From: Chimonanthus salicifolius
Taxonomy: Eukaryota > Streptophyta > Magnoliopsida > Laurales > Calycanthaceae
Direction of reading: 5' to 3'
Length of the DNA: 64,000 nucleotides
Assembly (NCBI GenBank): GCA_013350335.1
Contig: CM023540.1
Location: forward strand, 32,715,175 to 32,779,174
Shown: positions 34,925-47,757 of the stretch, piece after piece
Numbering within the stretch: position 1 is the first letter of the stretch
Layout: each line of letters starts with the position of its first letter
The notes under the pieces: model-generated
The model's database searches: none
What the model was told of the DNA's origin: nothing
The model's input: the letters and a program-made list of their open reading frames with translations, nothing else
Program-made: the position numbers and the translations under genes

Positions 34925-37110
34925 CGTATTCTAGCACTCTGGAACTTTCATCATGCGATTCATAATTAGATGAGTTGTAACATATTGGCTCAAAAGCTTG
35001 TCAATGCCCAATTTTTATTTAGGTTTATTGATTGGGGAAGGGCATTCAAGCAACATCACGTATGTTGTGAAGACGGTATGTCAATATCTCGAATAAGATT
35101 GAAATATATTTTTATTTGATATTGAGTGGAAAGCCGCATTGATCCCAATTTTGGTTAGAATCCTTGATTGGGATGGGCATCCAAACACCAACGTTGTCTA
35201 CGTGGTTTATTTGATGTTTACCCACCTGTGACAATCCTAGATAAGCTTGAATTTCATATTTATCTAGAGAGTGCACAATTTTGTTTTGAGTTCATTGGAT
35301 AGGGATGTGAGAAGTAATTTATGAAAACTACAATCCATATTTATCTACTATTAAGTGGAAATCAATGAAATGCCCAATTGTGGTTTAGATTCATTGGTTG
35401 GGGATAGACATTTCCACAATGACATCATCAATCTGGTGGATGTAATGTTGGCTAATTTGTTTGAAGATTTGAAAACTTGAAGAGCTCGACTCAAAAGAAA
35501 TTGGGCATGGCATTTAATTTTAAGGTCAAAAGAGGTTGTCATGAAATTCAACTTTAGATGAGTTGTAGGATATTGGTTCAAGAGCTTGTCAATGGCCGTT
35601 TTTGGTTTAGGTCAATTAATTGGGGAAGGGTATACAAGCAACAACGTCATGTATGTTGTAAGATTGTATTTCAATTTGTAAAATATGATTGAAATATATT
35701 TTATTGGATATTGAGTGGAATGTTTTATCGATGCCCCAGTTTTGTTAGATTCCTCGGTTGGGATGGTCATCTCAATGAAAATATAGTTTCTTTGATGTTC
35801 GGCCACCTGTGACAATCCTAGATAAGTTTGAATTTCATATTTATCGCATTTGAGGTGGCAAGCTGTTGGAGAATGTGCAATTTTGTTCGATTCCATTGGT
35901 AAAATAGGCATCTAAACAACAACGTTGTCTATGTGGTGTAAGGTCAGACATGAGAATTTCATCGAGATTTAATGAAATTGATGTTGGTTCAAAAGCTTGT
36001 CAATGCCCATTTTAGGTCAATTGATTGGGAAAGGGCCGTCCAAGCAACAATGTCATGTGTGTCGTGAAAACTGTATTTCAATATCTCAAATAGGATTGAA
36101 ATCTATTTTTAATAGATATGGAGAGGAAAGTCGCATTGATGTTCAGTTTTGGTTTGGTTCTTTGGTTACTATGGACATTCAAACAATAACGTTGTGTGTG
36201 TGGAGTAAGGCCAGAATTTGAGAATTTCATAAATGATTGCAACGAGATTTAATGAAATTCAACTTTATACCAATTGTACGATGTTGGTTCAGAAGCTTTG
36301 ATGTCGTAAAAACTGTATTTCACTATCGCAAATAAGATTGAAATCTATTTTTTGTGGATATTGAGTGGAAAGTTGTATCGATACCCAGTTTTGGTTAGGT
36401 TCCTTGGTTGCGATGGGCACCCAAACAACTACATTGTGTATGTGGAGTACGTCAGTCCTTAGAGTTTCATATATGATTTGAGAGAGATTTAATGAAGTTC
36501 ATCTTTAGATAAGTTGTAGGATTCGGTTCAAAAGGTTGTGAATGCTCATTTTTGGTTTAGGTCAATTGATTGGGAAAGGGCATCCAAACAACATATGTAT
36601 GTCGTGAAAACCGTATTTTAACATCTCAAATTGGATTGAAATATTTTTTATTGGATATTAAGAGGAAAGCCATATTGATCTCCAATTTTGGTTATGTTCC
36701 TTGGTTGCGATGGGGGCATCTGAACACCAACGTTCTGTTTGTGGTGTAAGGTCATGCATGATATTTTCCATTAGGATTTGATAGAAATTTAATGAAATTC
36801 AACTCTTAATGAATTGTAGGATGTTGGTTCAAAAGTTTGTGAATGCATATTTTTAGTTTAGGACAATTGATTGGGGTAGGGCATCCAAGCAACAACGTTG
36901 TTATGTTGTGAAAATCGTATTTCAATTTGTCAAATAGGATTGAAATCTATTTTTATTGGATTTTTAGAGGAAAGCTGTATTGATGCTCAGTTTTGTTTAG
37001 GTCCCTTAGTAGCGATGGGCCTCGAAACAACAATGTTTTGTATGTGGTGTCAGGCTTGAGAATTTCTTTCCTATAGGATTTGAAAGAGATTTAATGAAAT
37101 TCAACATTAG
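34925..37110 (+). repeat. satellite array, right outlier
   Basis: Diverged satellite monomers and the rarer spacer type. From about 36,376 the sequence matches 1,256-1,985 closely and so belongs to duplicated block B. Confidence 0.85.
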
Positions 37111-38699
37111 ATGCTTGCAGATGTCCATAACAATCGATCAATCATTAAGAAATCAATTTCCACTCTTTGAAATCTGAAACCATCTGTTTGTGTTTGACAC
37201 AGGATTCTCCAATCGGCTGTGCCGTTAAATGCACAGGCGAAAGGGAGAACCCAACATACCACAAACAAAAAGCAAAAAGAAGCAAAACCTGATTTCTGTA
37301 ACATTAGTCATTTCTAAAGCATAACATTAGTCATTTTCCAACAATCGGCATCTGCATCTCCAATATAGTGTGAAATAAGTTACAGAACATGTTACATTGC
37401 AGTATTTTTTATTTTTTCTTAAGCTTGTTACATTACAGTATATCACACTCACAAAGCTAAGATTTTGAATTTACAGATGGAAAGCAGAACTCACTGTTTT
37501 CGGACATAAGAACTTATGGTTGTACTCTTCAAAAACAAATATTTATGAAATCTAAGCCCAGTGATCTTCATTAAACTGTTCAATTTGATCCAGAATTATT
37601 TTCAAGGCTTCCATCCCATTCCAACAAAACTTGGAATACAAGACTATTTGGAAAAGGACAAGCAGGAAAGACAGGCAAAGAGTTGCAGCCACCCAACAAT
37701 AGAAGTGGCAAGCCTCGATAAATCTTCCATGCTGATGAATTGGAAAACAGAGACAGAAGCAGAAAGAATTGGATACACAGTTCCATCTGGGTACACAGTT
37801 TAACCATTGGAGAAAAAATACTACGAAAAGCAGTAAAATTCTTGCATCTGTCACACATTGAGAAAGGAGGGTTATATACACATGTCGCTCCTTGCTTACA
37901 AATACAATCACTCATTTACCATTAAGAAATGCAATTTAAGAAAGTTTGACGATGATCAAAACCAGCTTTTCGAGTTACTCATCCATTGAACCACCATCTC
38001 AGGCCACAAAGTCAACTATTCTAATATGTTACTGTGTCCTTCATCCCTTTCCTTCACCTCAAATTATCTCTAATGCGATTTATTTCTAATTCTATCTTTC
38101 AAAGTTAATCTACTTGTTCAATGTAGCTTGGGTATCTCTATTATATTGATTTTGTTTATTTGTTTTTTCTTCATTACCCAATATTTATGCTCTGTAGAGT
38201 ATTGCAGGTCTAATAACTGTTTTGTAAAAACACACTCTTGACAAGGCAGGACCCTCTTATCATATAAAACTCTACTGGCTTGTCTACACTTTTGCCCACC
38301 CTGCTCTCATTGTATTCGTTTTATCCAGGTCAAATCTCCCTTGAAATTCTACTATAGAGCCCCGGTATCTAAATTATTGCATTGCTACTAAGTCATTTCC
38401 AAAGAGTAGAAATATAGAACTCAAAAATCAACCCCATATTGATGCTGCCATCTTTGGACGTGATCAAAATTTTAATTTTAGTTCAGATGGGTATGTTAGC
38501 AAATTAGCAAGTTTGGGCCTCAAGTTGAAAGATAAATTTTTTGTTTTTCGATCGAGGAGGGTGTGTAAGCAATGGGATCAAGTGGGAATGAAAATGAAGC
38601 CCAACATGCTAGGCCCACTCGTGCAAGTCCAAATTGACTTAGTTTCATGGCATGACTCCTGCAATGATTAGTAAGCATTAAGGTGTTTCAGTTTCTCAT
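37111..38699. other. block B counterpart of 1,986-3,558; no recognised gene
   Basis: Closely similar to copy A with small indels. The hydrophobic minus-strand reading frame seen in A is also open here (37,552-37,911), ending in NEDHWA. No family is recognised. Confidence 0.4.
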
Positions 38700-38786
38700 G
38701 GCAGCAGTTACTGTAGGATTTTTTTAAGGCAGCAGTTACTTTAGGATTATTTCAAGGCAGCAGTTACTTTAGATATATTAGGATTA
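38700..38786 (+). repeat. 28-bp minisatellite, three copies
   Basis: Units begin at 38,700, 38,728 and 38,756 (GGCAGCAG). The counterpart in block A has seven. Confidence 0.9.
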
Positions 38787-38795
38787 TTTCAGTTT

Positions 38796-40581
38796 GGGTG
38801 ATGTTATATACACCCCTTCCAAATCGTTTCCACTTTTACCCTTGCCTGGATTTTCTAACTACTGCTGCATTCTCTGCACCAATGAAATAATTTTTTCCTG
38901 AATACCGATTTTAGCCTCTTCCTTGTTGGAATTGGACACTCTTTCCAAAGCTCCTCTCTCCACCTCGTCTCCAACATCCATCTCTCTCTCCGCTTCGTCT
39001 CCTACATCCATCTGTCTCTCTCCACGTTGTCTCCAACATCCATCTGTCTCTCTCACTATTTCAATTTTCGATCCGTCATTGAGACCGTCTCGTACAAACC
39101 GTCGGCCAAGCCTACCACTCGTCGTCCATGGCTGGGACTGCCTGATACTGTCCCTTCTTTATCCACCTTTCATTGCCCACTACCCAGATTCCCTCCTTCT
39201 CTCCTCTTCTCCTCACTCTCCATCCCAGATCTGCAACTCCTTTCACCTTCATTCCCTTCCAATGAAGCTATAAATTGGAAAATGATAGAATTATCAGCGC
39301 TTCATTTTGGGTCAATTTCCTTGAGAATAGTTTTGATATTTAAATATTCAATGTCAACCTTTCAACAATACTTCTGCTTTGTTGTTTGTTAGTCCACCCA
39401 AGTGATTATATCAACATATTGTTGAAATGCTGCAAAATTTGATGCATTCAAACACTCGCCCTAATTTACCAGAGTTAATAAAAGCACATACCCTTTAGAG
39501 ATTGGTTCTGCCATTCTTGCAGATGGTCTTTGTGCCAGTAAGTGCCTGACCACCCATTTATACCTGCAACATGCTCATTGAGAAAGTGACAGAAGTGGAG
39601 CTATCAAGAGAAGCTTGGTGGAAGAGTTCTTCCATGGCTTGAGGAACAATTCCGGGTTGTTCATTTGTCCCTTCTTGAAAAACTCAAGCCAACCCACGAA
39701 TTGAAAAGGTTGAAGACGGTAATTAGCAAGAAAAATGTATAATAAGTCAACATTCCTTTACTGACCATTGTATACGTTCTTGCCCGTGCCAGTTTGACCA
39801 TATGACAAAATGCATATGTTATGCCCATCAAGTGCAAATCTTAGAATTGCCTCAATTTCTTCAAAAACTTCTACAGGAAAAATAAAACATGGGGCTTTTA
39901 GTATTTTTATAAATCAACAACTCATACATGTATTTATACACATGTTATTTGAAGCTCAGGTCATTACAGGGGTTCGCGATGGAGGGATTCGTGATTAGAT
40001 CTGGGCTTGGAGATGGATGAGGCACAGTGAATGGGATCGGGCAGATGGAAGGGAATGAAAGTGAAAGGGGTTGCAGATCTGGGATGGAGAGTGAGGAGCA
40101 GAGGAGAGAAGAAGGGAACCTGGGTTATGGGCGATGAAAGGTGGAAGGAGAAGGGATAGTAGCAAGCAGTCGAGTAGGGTTGGGCGGCAGCAGGGACGCT
40201 GCTTACTGTGGTCCCAGCAGTAATGCATGAACGGCAAGTGGTAGGCTTGGCCGACGGCCTGAACGACATGCGGAGGTTGGAGACAAAGAGGAGAGAAGCT
40301 TTGGAAAAGGTTTCCAATTCCAGCAAGGAAGAGGGTAAAATGGGTATTCAAGAAAAGAATTATTCTCCCGGTGCAGACAAAATGAAAACCATGGTTTAGA
40401 TAGGTTGTAAGAGGACGTGAGAGAAGATTTTGATTGGAAGCGGAATCATTAAGAAGAAAAGAGGGAAATGAAACTATGGAAAATGAATGCGGCAGTAGTT
40501 AGAAAAGTCAGGCAAGGGTAAAAGTGGAAACAATTTTAGGAGTGTATAGAAAAAGGATTTGGGGTGTATATAACATCACCC
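38796..40581. mobile_element. Pack-MULE-like element, copy B
   Basis: Same element as at 3,768-5,557. It starts GGGTGATGTTATATACACCC and ends with the inverted form. Target duplications are TTTCAGTTT (38,787-38,795) and GTTCAGGTT (40,582-40,590), two bases changed since insertion. The left arm runs to about 39,265 and the right arm from about 40,045. The left arm has three 33-bp C/T-rich units (38,952-39,057) against two in A; the right arm has one unit of about 39 bp against two in A. Kinesin exons lie in the centre. Confidence 0.88.
39556..39870 (-). pseudogene. captured kinesin-14 motor-domain exons (copy B)
   Basis: Counterpart of the fragment at 4,490-4,818. The first exon-like piece (39,870-39,766) keeps an intact GQTGTGK core, unlike copy A, but carries the same extra A just after the lysine codon, which breaks the frame before the expected TYTM. 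The second piece (about 39,683-39,556) again encodes the stretch after the P-loop, with EELF. An acceptor (CCTGTAG) precedes the first exon; copy A has a small TAG duplication there. The fragment cannot encode a working motor. Confidence 0.8.
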
Positions 40582-40590
40582 GTTCAGGTT

Positions 40591-42386
40591 TTAAGTTGCT
40601 TTATTAACGGTACTTTGCATTTAGTTTAAACATTAACTAATTCCATGGTACTTTATTACGGTTAATGCATGTCAAAATTAAACATTAACTAATTCCATGC
40701 CATGCAATGACGTTTTAGGAGTTCCATGGTACTGGTGTTTTAGGACTGTTACTAGATTAGCAATTAGTGGTAGGTCTTTAATTGTTTTGTGAGTGTTCAA
40801 AATGCAAGTGTAACTGAATTAGGACTTGTGGAGGGTCGGCTCCTAGTAGTTTCGGATTTGTTTTTGGCTATTTAAAGGCACAGGTATTCAGCAGAATAAG
40901 GGAGAACCGATATGAAATAAAATTTATTATTTCCAAGCAATTTCGTTGGAAATTGAGTGTTAGTTTGCAGCTGAGTTGTGGCCATGTGCGACTGAGTCCT
41001 GACCGAGTCAGGGTATTTGAGGACAGACAAAAATTCCCTCTGCAAAACCAGGTAATCATAAAACTCATTTAAGTTTGGGTTAATTGAATCAGGTTCTCTC
41101 CATCGCTGATTCAACTCGTTGTATCAGCGAGACTGCTGATAGTTAATCACTCGAGACACACTGACTGGTTGGAAACCCAGGAAACACAATGAGTCTGAAT
41201 GTGTCTGGAGGTTTTTTATTTGAAACAGCATATTCTTAATCAAATTAAAGGTTAAAACAGTTTTAAAATTCTGTTTTGAACTGATTTTTCATTGAGGATT
41301 TCACCCAATTTTGAAACAGTTTTGAATGGATTAAAAGTGTTGAAACAGTGTTTGAAAACTCTATTTTTGGACTGATTTTAATTTAAGATTAAAATCCAGT
41401 TTAAACATGAATTATTTTGGGACTGATTTTAAAAATTGAAAACAGTTTTGAGGATTTATTTTGAAGTGATTTTAATTAAGGACTAAGGTCCAGTTTGACG
41501 TAAATTGTGGGCTGATTTTCATTGAGTCTGATTCAGTCTTTTTGAAACTGTAAGGAACCTTGTTTGGGTTTTGAAAGCAACGTTTTATGATGGATTTAAT
41601 GGGACAAATTTAGTTGAAATTTATGAAAGGTTTTGTTTCAACTCAAATGGACATGTTTTTCACTGTGTTGATTTTAAGCCAACTAATTTGATTCAATTAC
41701 TAAAAAATAAAAAATCTTTTCACAAAAAAGCTTTACCAAAAAAACCACAAAAGTGGGGACAAAACGCCTGCCACCCCACAACACTTTGGGAATTAGAGAG
41801 TTCTATCTTTAATTTTGGAAGAAAGAGAAGGGCCATGCCTCGCCTTCTCATCAGTTTCAGAGTTCACTGTTCTAGGAATCCAAGAAATAGAGAGACCAAA
41901 CATAAGAGGCAATGTCAAATCCTCTCAACTTTATCAATGGGTCTCTACTAACATATGGAACCCTAATTTCAACTCAAAATGACCTTACAATCCCTTTCCA
42001 TATTGCCCCCAAAAGAACACAGTTCTTTCATATCAAGCACCCCTCTCCATAGAGCATGCAATTCTTCTTCAATGGCATAGCAATCAGGGTGTAGGTCAGC
42101 GAAGGGTAGGGAAGACCGCATCCATTCTAACTGTTCCATAATCACCTCTTTAAAAGAAGCTATGGTCTATTCACAAACACAACTCCATCAAATTTTATCT
42201 TCAGATGCCCTGGCTCTACAGGATGCCCAGAGACCTGCCGTTAGAAATCGAATTGGCCATGCCAAAATTCACAAAAGCCCAATATCTACAAATGTGTGAA
42301 ACACTCACCCCCTGATAGGACCTACAACCCAAAATCCATCTTGCAACTGAGGACACCGACAAGATTATTAGCAATTATTCCAACAT
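40591..42386. other. block B spacer with an unrecognised gene-like fragment
   Basis: Counterpart of 5,567-7,640 without A's private 6,590-6,935 piece. The minus-strand stretch from about 42,165 downward corresponds to A's fragment starting at 7,364 and stays open about 23 codons past EEELHALWRG, through DMKELCSFGGNMERDC to a TGA. No family is recognised. Confidence 0.4.
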
Positions 42387-42500
42387 AAAACCTCCACGAG
42401 TGAGTCCGCTACTCCTAGGGCACACTAAAGTTAGGCAATGGGGGCTCAAATCCGCAACTTTTCACTTCGTGAGACGGGAGGCAATTGGTTGAATTTCACT
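42387..42500 (-). mobile_element. tRNA-derived SINE, block B only
   Basis: Reverse-complement relative of the SINE at 9,547-9,694. On the minus strand it reads TTCAACCAATTGCCTCCCG, then GCGGATTTGAGCCCC, and ends GGAGGTTTTA. It sits where block A has a different private sequence (7,580-8,135). The ends are approximate and no target duplication is resolved. Confidence 0.7.
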
Positions 42501-43019
42501 TATGTCGATATGTCGGTTTTTATTAAAAAAAAAAAAACTGACGGGCCAAAGATGGGCCCAAGTTTCAGTCCATTTTGGCCTTAAATTTCAGAATTTGGAC
42601 TGAATCAGTGAAATTGACTAATATTTGTTAAATAAAAAAACTAGTCCCGGGAAGGCTGAAATTTGGTCTCTTACGGGCACAATGTGCCAGTTGTCGTGAA
42701 ATACGTAAGTAATGTAACAAGTCTTTTAAGAACCAAAATGTCCCACTTGGGTTTAGATGGACCTGAGCCTGGACTATAATAAGTGTGCCATTAGGCAAGT
42801 TGTGGCAATGATTGTTACCTTTAGTTAATGGTAATGATTTGTACACCATAAAAAAAAGAAGTCCTGGTACACTACTTTTTCACTTTTACAATTTTACCCC
42901 CTACTCCTCTCTCGGCTCTAAGAAAGGCAGAGGCTCCACTTTCCGACGTGCACCATCCGACAAAGACTCTTCTGAGTTTTTTAAAAAGCCCCCTTCCAGC
43001 ACAGAAATATTACAAATTA

Positions 43020-44240
43020 AATCTCTTCTGATGCTAACTCAAGTGCCTGCCAACCCTTTCCAGACGATTCTTCTTCTTCTGTCGTCAATTTTTTTAATAA
43101 AAATCTATTTCGATCCTTGTCAAAATTGTGAAAACACTAGTTTGGATTGCCTTCTCATTAAGAAATTTGTGATAGAAAGCCTGCAAAATCAGAGCGACAA
43201 TCAACTAATCAACAATCAAATTTTTTTTTGTTGGGGGGTGTGTTCTGTGTAATACATCAGTATTTGTCGAATCAACGGCTAGGGTATCTAATTGTATGAT
43301 CTATGGATCCCACTTGCGCAAAATCAAATATGAAGATACTGTCTTTATAGTTCACCTTCATGCAAAATACATTCTCACAGCTAACCTCGAAATATGGAAC
43401 CGAATAATCTTTCTCATCATCCAACTCCGAGTAGTTTAAAAGTTAAGATGCATACTTCCATATCATTGATCAAACGGGATTCGTGATGAATGGAAGATGA
43501 AGCCTTTACCCCCAGTTGGAAGAATATAAGATCATAATTTATCTAATTTCTAATTGTTCATTGGAGGATACCATGCATATGGATGGGGAGAATTGTTCCA
43601 ATTATTTTCACAATATTTAAGTGATTTTGTGGGTGACTTGGATGGATTGGTTGGAGCTGAAGATCAGGAGGTCAAATGAGAATGAGAATGAAGAATTGAG
43701 AGTGAAATGGATCATGACAAAAGCTACGACAGGGATGGGGCCAGCACCATATTTGAAGAAGCATAGAGCATTTCGGTTGGGGGTTTTGATCATGTGAACA
43801 CGATGGGTCTAAATAAAAAAAGGGTCAGAATTCGGTATCTAATCAATTGGCTTGTGACCTCACTATTGGAAAAATGGCTAGTGAGAGCAGGTGCTGTATC
43901 TCAGTCAGGGAAGATGAAGAACAAGGACGGAGAGTTAGAGTAGGGTGTCACACATGGGAAGGAAGAGGCGGTGCTGGCTGTGAGAAAGGAAGGGCTAATC
44001 GAGGCTTCTGCAATGGCAAAGCAGAGAACGGAGAACATAGCGGCAAGAAGAGGAGACAGTTGCTGGGGTTAAAGATCCAACAAGAGATGGGCGTCAGAGA
44101 CTTGTTGCAGGGTTTTGGAAATAAAATGGATTGAAGGCTTGGATGACAGGCCTGGAATGCCTCTGGTATCCATCTATGGGCCAAAGATCAAATATGAGGA
44201 CGCTGCAGCTGTGGTCTTCAAGGTGAAAAACAATACAGAA
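43020..44240 (+). pseudogene. decayed PLP-dependent-transferase-like (MCSU-like) gene, copy B
   Basis: The same gene relic as 9,290-10,277 with different pieces kept. Visible in order: CLLIKKFVIESLQNQSD (about 43,150-43,200), DGLVGAEDQEV (about 43,640-43,675), DGASTIFEEA with a stop straight after (about 43,735-43,765), the GFDHVNTMGLNKK block and NWLVTSLLEK (about 43,780-43,875), and GMPLVSIYGPKIKYE (about 44,155-44,200). The order fits the C-terminal half of the family. A 76-bp deletion relative to A joins at a shared TTGA. Sequence between LLEK and GMPLV does not match what I recall of the family and may be filler. The gene is not functional. Confidence 0.7.
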
Positions 44241-44692
44241 GAAGAAAAATCTTCGGGTGGAGGAAAAGAGAAGAGAGAAGGGTAATGATCTGCTTAGTAG
44301 AGAAAGTGAGCCCCGCTGTAGATGGGATGTTTTACGCAATTTTTCATAGTAACTTTCGTCAAATGAAAAACCATTTTTAAGCGGGAGGAGAATCGAGTCT
44401 AAGGTGAATTCTCTCTTCGGATTTCACCAACTGACTTGCCTAGAAAACTATGCCCAGTTATGATTTATGAAGGTTCTATATGAGATGTACCTAGGCATGT
44501 TTAGGCCCATTCATAACTGGCGATAATTAGGCCCAATATAGTCTAGTCCTTAGATGGGCCAAGCAGTAGACACTGAGGAGAACTTATCCCCATGCATTTA
44601 CAATCTGGCCTGAAAGTTATGGCTTGGGCTGCCAAGTCGGCTTGTTTGTCATTGGGCTGGGCCTAACTCGCCAGCAATGTATGTGTAGTAGC

Positions 44693-46093
44693 CAGGGGTC
44701 AAAATATCGGTCGATACTGTGCGTATCGGCCGATATAATTCGGATTTTCGACCACCGAATTATATCCGCCGATACGTATAGTATCGGCCGTTAAAAAAAA
44801 AATTCGGCCGATATGACCGAATTTTTGACCGATAAATCCGTCATGATATCGGCCGAATTTTAAAAATTCGATTTTTCTTTTTTTTTTAAAAAAAAAGCCC
44901 CTTTTTAAAAAAAAATAGCGGACAAGAATGGAAAGAAAATAAAGAAAATATGGAGGAAAGATTGAAGAAAAAAAATGGCACACCTTTTACAGCTTCTTTT
45001 CTCTTCTTTCTATTCTTTCTCTTCTTCGTTGATGCGAAAAATCCAGAGAGTGGCGGCTGCTGCTAGGGTTTAATAGAGAGAGTGAAAGAGAAGAAGGGTA
45101 TTAAAACATGAGCATTAGGGTTTTTAAGTGAAAACCCATTTCACAAGAAGTAACTCTCGTGAGTATCAAAGTTATTTTTCAAATTGTTTACTTTATAATA
45201 TTCTCTTTTAAAATTTTAAAGTTATTTTTTAAATACTGTATATTTCTAAAATTTCTCAACAATATCTGGACTAATTATGATAATATGATAAAAATACTTT
45301 AAGACTTAAAGATCTTTTGACACTCCTAAATATTTAAAATACAGTATTTTACAAATAAGGGTATCCCTAGGGTGTACCGAAAATATATATAGGAGTATTA
45401 AAAGACCTTAAAGTCTTAAAGTATATTTATCACGTTATCGTAATTAGTCCGAATATTCAATTTGAGAAATTTTGAAAATACACGGTGCTTAAAAATAATG
45501 TGCATAGTGTATTAAATAATAAAATATCATTTAAAACTTTAAAGTTATTTTTTAAGCACTGTGTATTTCCAAAATTTCTCAAATTGAATATCCGGACTAA
45601 TTACGATAACCTGATAAAAATCCTTTAAGACTTTAAGGTCTTTTGACTTTCCTAAATATATTTTTGGCACACCCTAAGGATATCCTTATTTGTAAAATAC
45701 TGTGTTTTCGGCACACCCTAGGGATACCCTAACTTAAAATAACACTCATTGACTAAGAAAATAAATTATAAAATTATTTCTACAAATGTTCCTCATTTAT
45801 ATCATTTTCCTTGTAATTTTCACAATTTTATTACTAATTATATAATTTCACATTATCGTAACTTCAAAAATATATTACAAGATGTAAATGTCCGATATTT
45901 TATGAAAAAATTACATATTCAATAAGTCCATAATTATCTGCATTTACTGTAATTTTTTTAAATTTTTTTTTTTTTAAAAAAAAGGGGTAGGAGAGAGAAA
46001 TAATTCGGCTGATATATCGGCCGAACCAATATATGGGCCGATATGAAAAATCTATCGGCTGGGATCTTAGGCCGGCCGATTTTTCTACCCCTG
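44693..46093. mobile_element. 1.4-kb hAT-like element with TATCGGCCGATA ends
   Basis: Termini CAGGGGT and ACCCCTG are perfect inverted repeats. The flanks are a perfect 8-bp duplication GTAGTAGC (44,685-44,692 and 46,094-46,101), the hallmark of hAT insertions. Both sub-terminal zones (44,700-44,860 and 46,005-46,080) are dense in ATCGGCCGAT palindromes and variants. The interior is AT-rich with a large fold-back (45,206-45,735). No transposase is seen, so it is non-autonomous. It is absent from block A. Confidence 0.88.
45206..45735. repeat. nested fold-back inside the hAT-like element
   Basis: Three related segments: about 45,206-45,350 direct, 45,355-45,510 inverted, 45,535-45,735 direct. 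The inverted and last direct segments pair over about 150 bp with few mismatches; both contain AATTTCTCAAATTGAATATC-like and GACTAATTACGATAA phrases in opposite orientation. The palindromic phrase TACCCTAGGGATA-like sequence marks the junctions. Confidence 0.75.
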
Positions 46094-47757
46094 GTAGTAG
46101 CGCAACAAAGTGACATAGCGCAACAAAGTGACAGAGACTACAGCCGTGGGCTACGGGCTACCAGATTTGTAATATTATGCTCGAAAACATGAAATCTCTT
46201 GAGTGTGCATTTTGGGCTGGATCGGAAAACTGACATGATACAAGTCCACTAATATTTATTGATTTTGATTGAATCAATCAAGTATAAAGATTAAAAATAA
46301 TTTAAACTAATCAGATTTTGACGAGTTTAAAATTGTAGTTTGATTAATTTAATTAAAGTGATTTTACTGAATCACATATTTAAACAAAAACTGTTCCAAA
46401 CTTCCAATGTTCTATTACCATTTTATTTAGTGGATCTCTGATTTAAATGTGCATAGTAATACAAATTGGGTGATCATTTCACTTGATAAAAATATACTTG
46501 AAGAGATTTATCAGACGAAATACTCCTACTGATCCTATTACAATACGCATATGCTTCTAATGCACATGATCGAGTGGCTGTATTGTCAAATGGAATATAA
46601 TTGTCATATTCCTTTCTTACTTTAAAATGGAGATTGGAATTGGATTCTCCATTTCACCTATGGGCTTTTCTAGGAATAGGATTGTCTATTTTACTTAGGG
46701 CTGAAATCGGGTCGGGTTTACTAAAACTCAATTTGACTCGAGTCAACATTTATGGAACTCTACTCGACCCGACTCGAACTATTGACTCGACTCGACCCGA
46801 ATTCTAATCCGACTCAACTCAAATTCTGATCCAATCCATATTCTGAATCCACTGTAGTCAGGTCAAGTCGGGTTAACTTGAAAATTCTTCAATCCGACCC
46901 GACCTGAATTCCATGCATGTTTTTGTCTTCTCAACCCGACCTAACCCACTGACTCGACTCGCATGATCCGATCCACATGATTTTTTAGCATGTGAAAAGG
47001 TCAACTTAGTTTCTTGTAGTTTATAAAATGGTCCTGTGGTGAAGTATTTTTCTTTATTCTATTTTTGGGTGGAAGAGAGTGATTGGGTTTTACGGATTAT
47101 GCTATATTTCTTTATTTATTAAATCTTAGCCTCAAAGCAACCTAAAAAGTTTTAATCTTCTTGATTTCATGCACCTAACTCCATCATTACCTTCTATTTT
47201 CACATAAATACTCTTTTGGTAAATATATGATTGTGGACAACAGAATGAAAAGGATTGTGGACGCACTCTCTGACCTACAGTTCTAGTCTATTGAGGTACA
47301 GACTACAAAAAATTGAATTTCAAAAAAAAAAATTAAGAAGGCCAAATTTTCATTAAATAGGCATATTTGATGAATTGAACAATTTTAATTTTTAAAATTT
47401 CATAATCTTCACTTCATAAGTTTTATTTACCAAACATATAACTTTTCATTAGAAGTTAAGAAATTTCACAAATTTCAATTCTAGAAGATTTTGCATATTC
47501 TCATCTTAAAGTGTTATTTTTATAAATCCAATGTTTGAATATAAAATTCACAATTTCCAATCTACAATGAGAGTCGTAAATGGGATCATTCATAAGTAGT
47601 TAATAATTTCATTATCATACTTTGTAAATCACACAAAATTTTCTAATTTACACCCAAACAAGTCCCTAAAGATGCTACAGTGGAATTCATTTATACGTAC
47701 AAACTGCAAAGATATGTTCTTTCACTACACACGTGTGGCAATCTGGAGCCGTTGGAT
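46094..47757. other. spacer: ACCCGACTCGA-rich stretch and AT-rich intergenic DNA
   Basis: At 46,102-46,140 the phrase AGCGCAACAAAGTGACA occurs twice in tandem. At about 46,700-46,985 the words GACTCGA and ACCCGAC recur irregularly. Block B ends at 47,164. The rest is AT-rich. A palindromic G-box-like ACACGTGT lies at about 47,729, downstream of the PADRE gene. No gene is seen. Confidence 0.55.

Larger units (their letters stand above)
36376..47164 (+). repeat. duplicated block, copy B
   Basis: Direct copy of 1,256-10,597, offset about 35 kb. Private features of B are a SINE at 42,387-42,500, a hAT-like element at 44,693-46,093 and more of the PLP-transferase-like gene (43.9-44.25 kb). It lacks A's hAT element and SINE. 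Because the Mutator-like element occupies the same site in both, it was there before the duplication. Confidence 0.85.
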
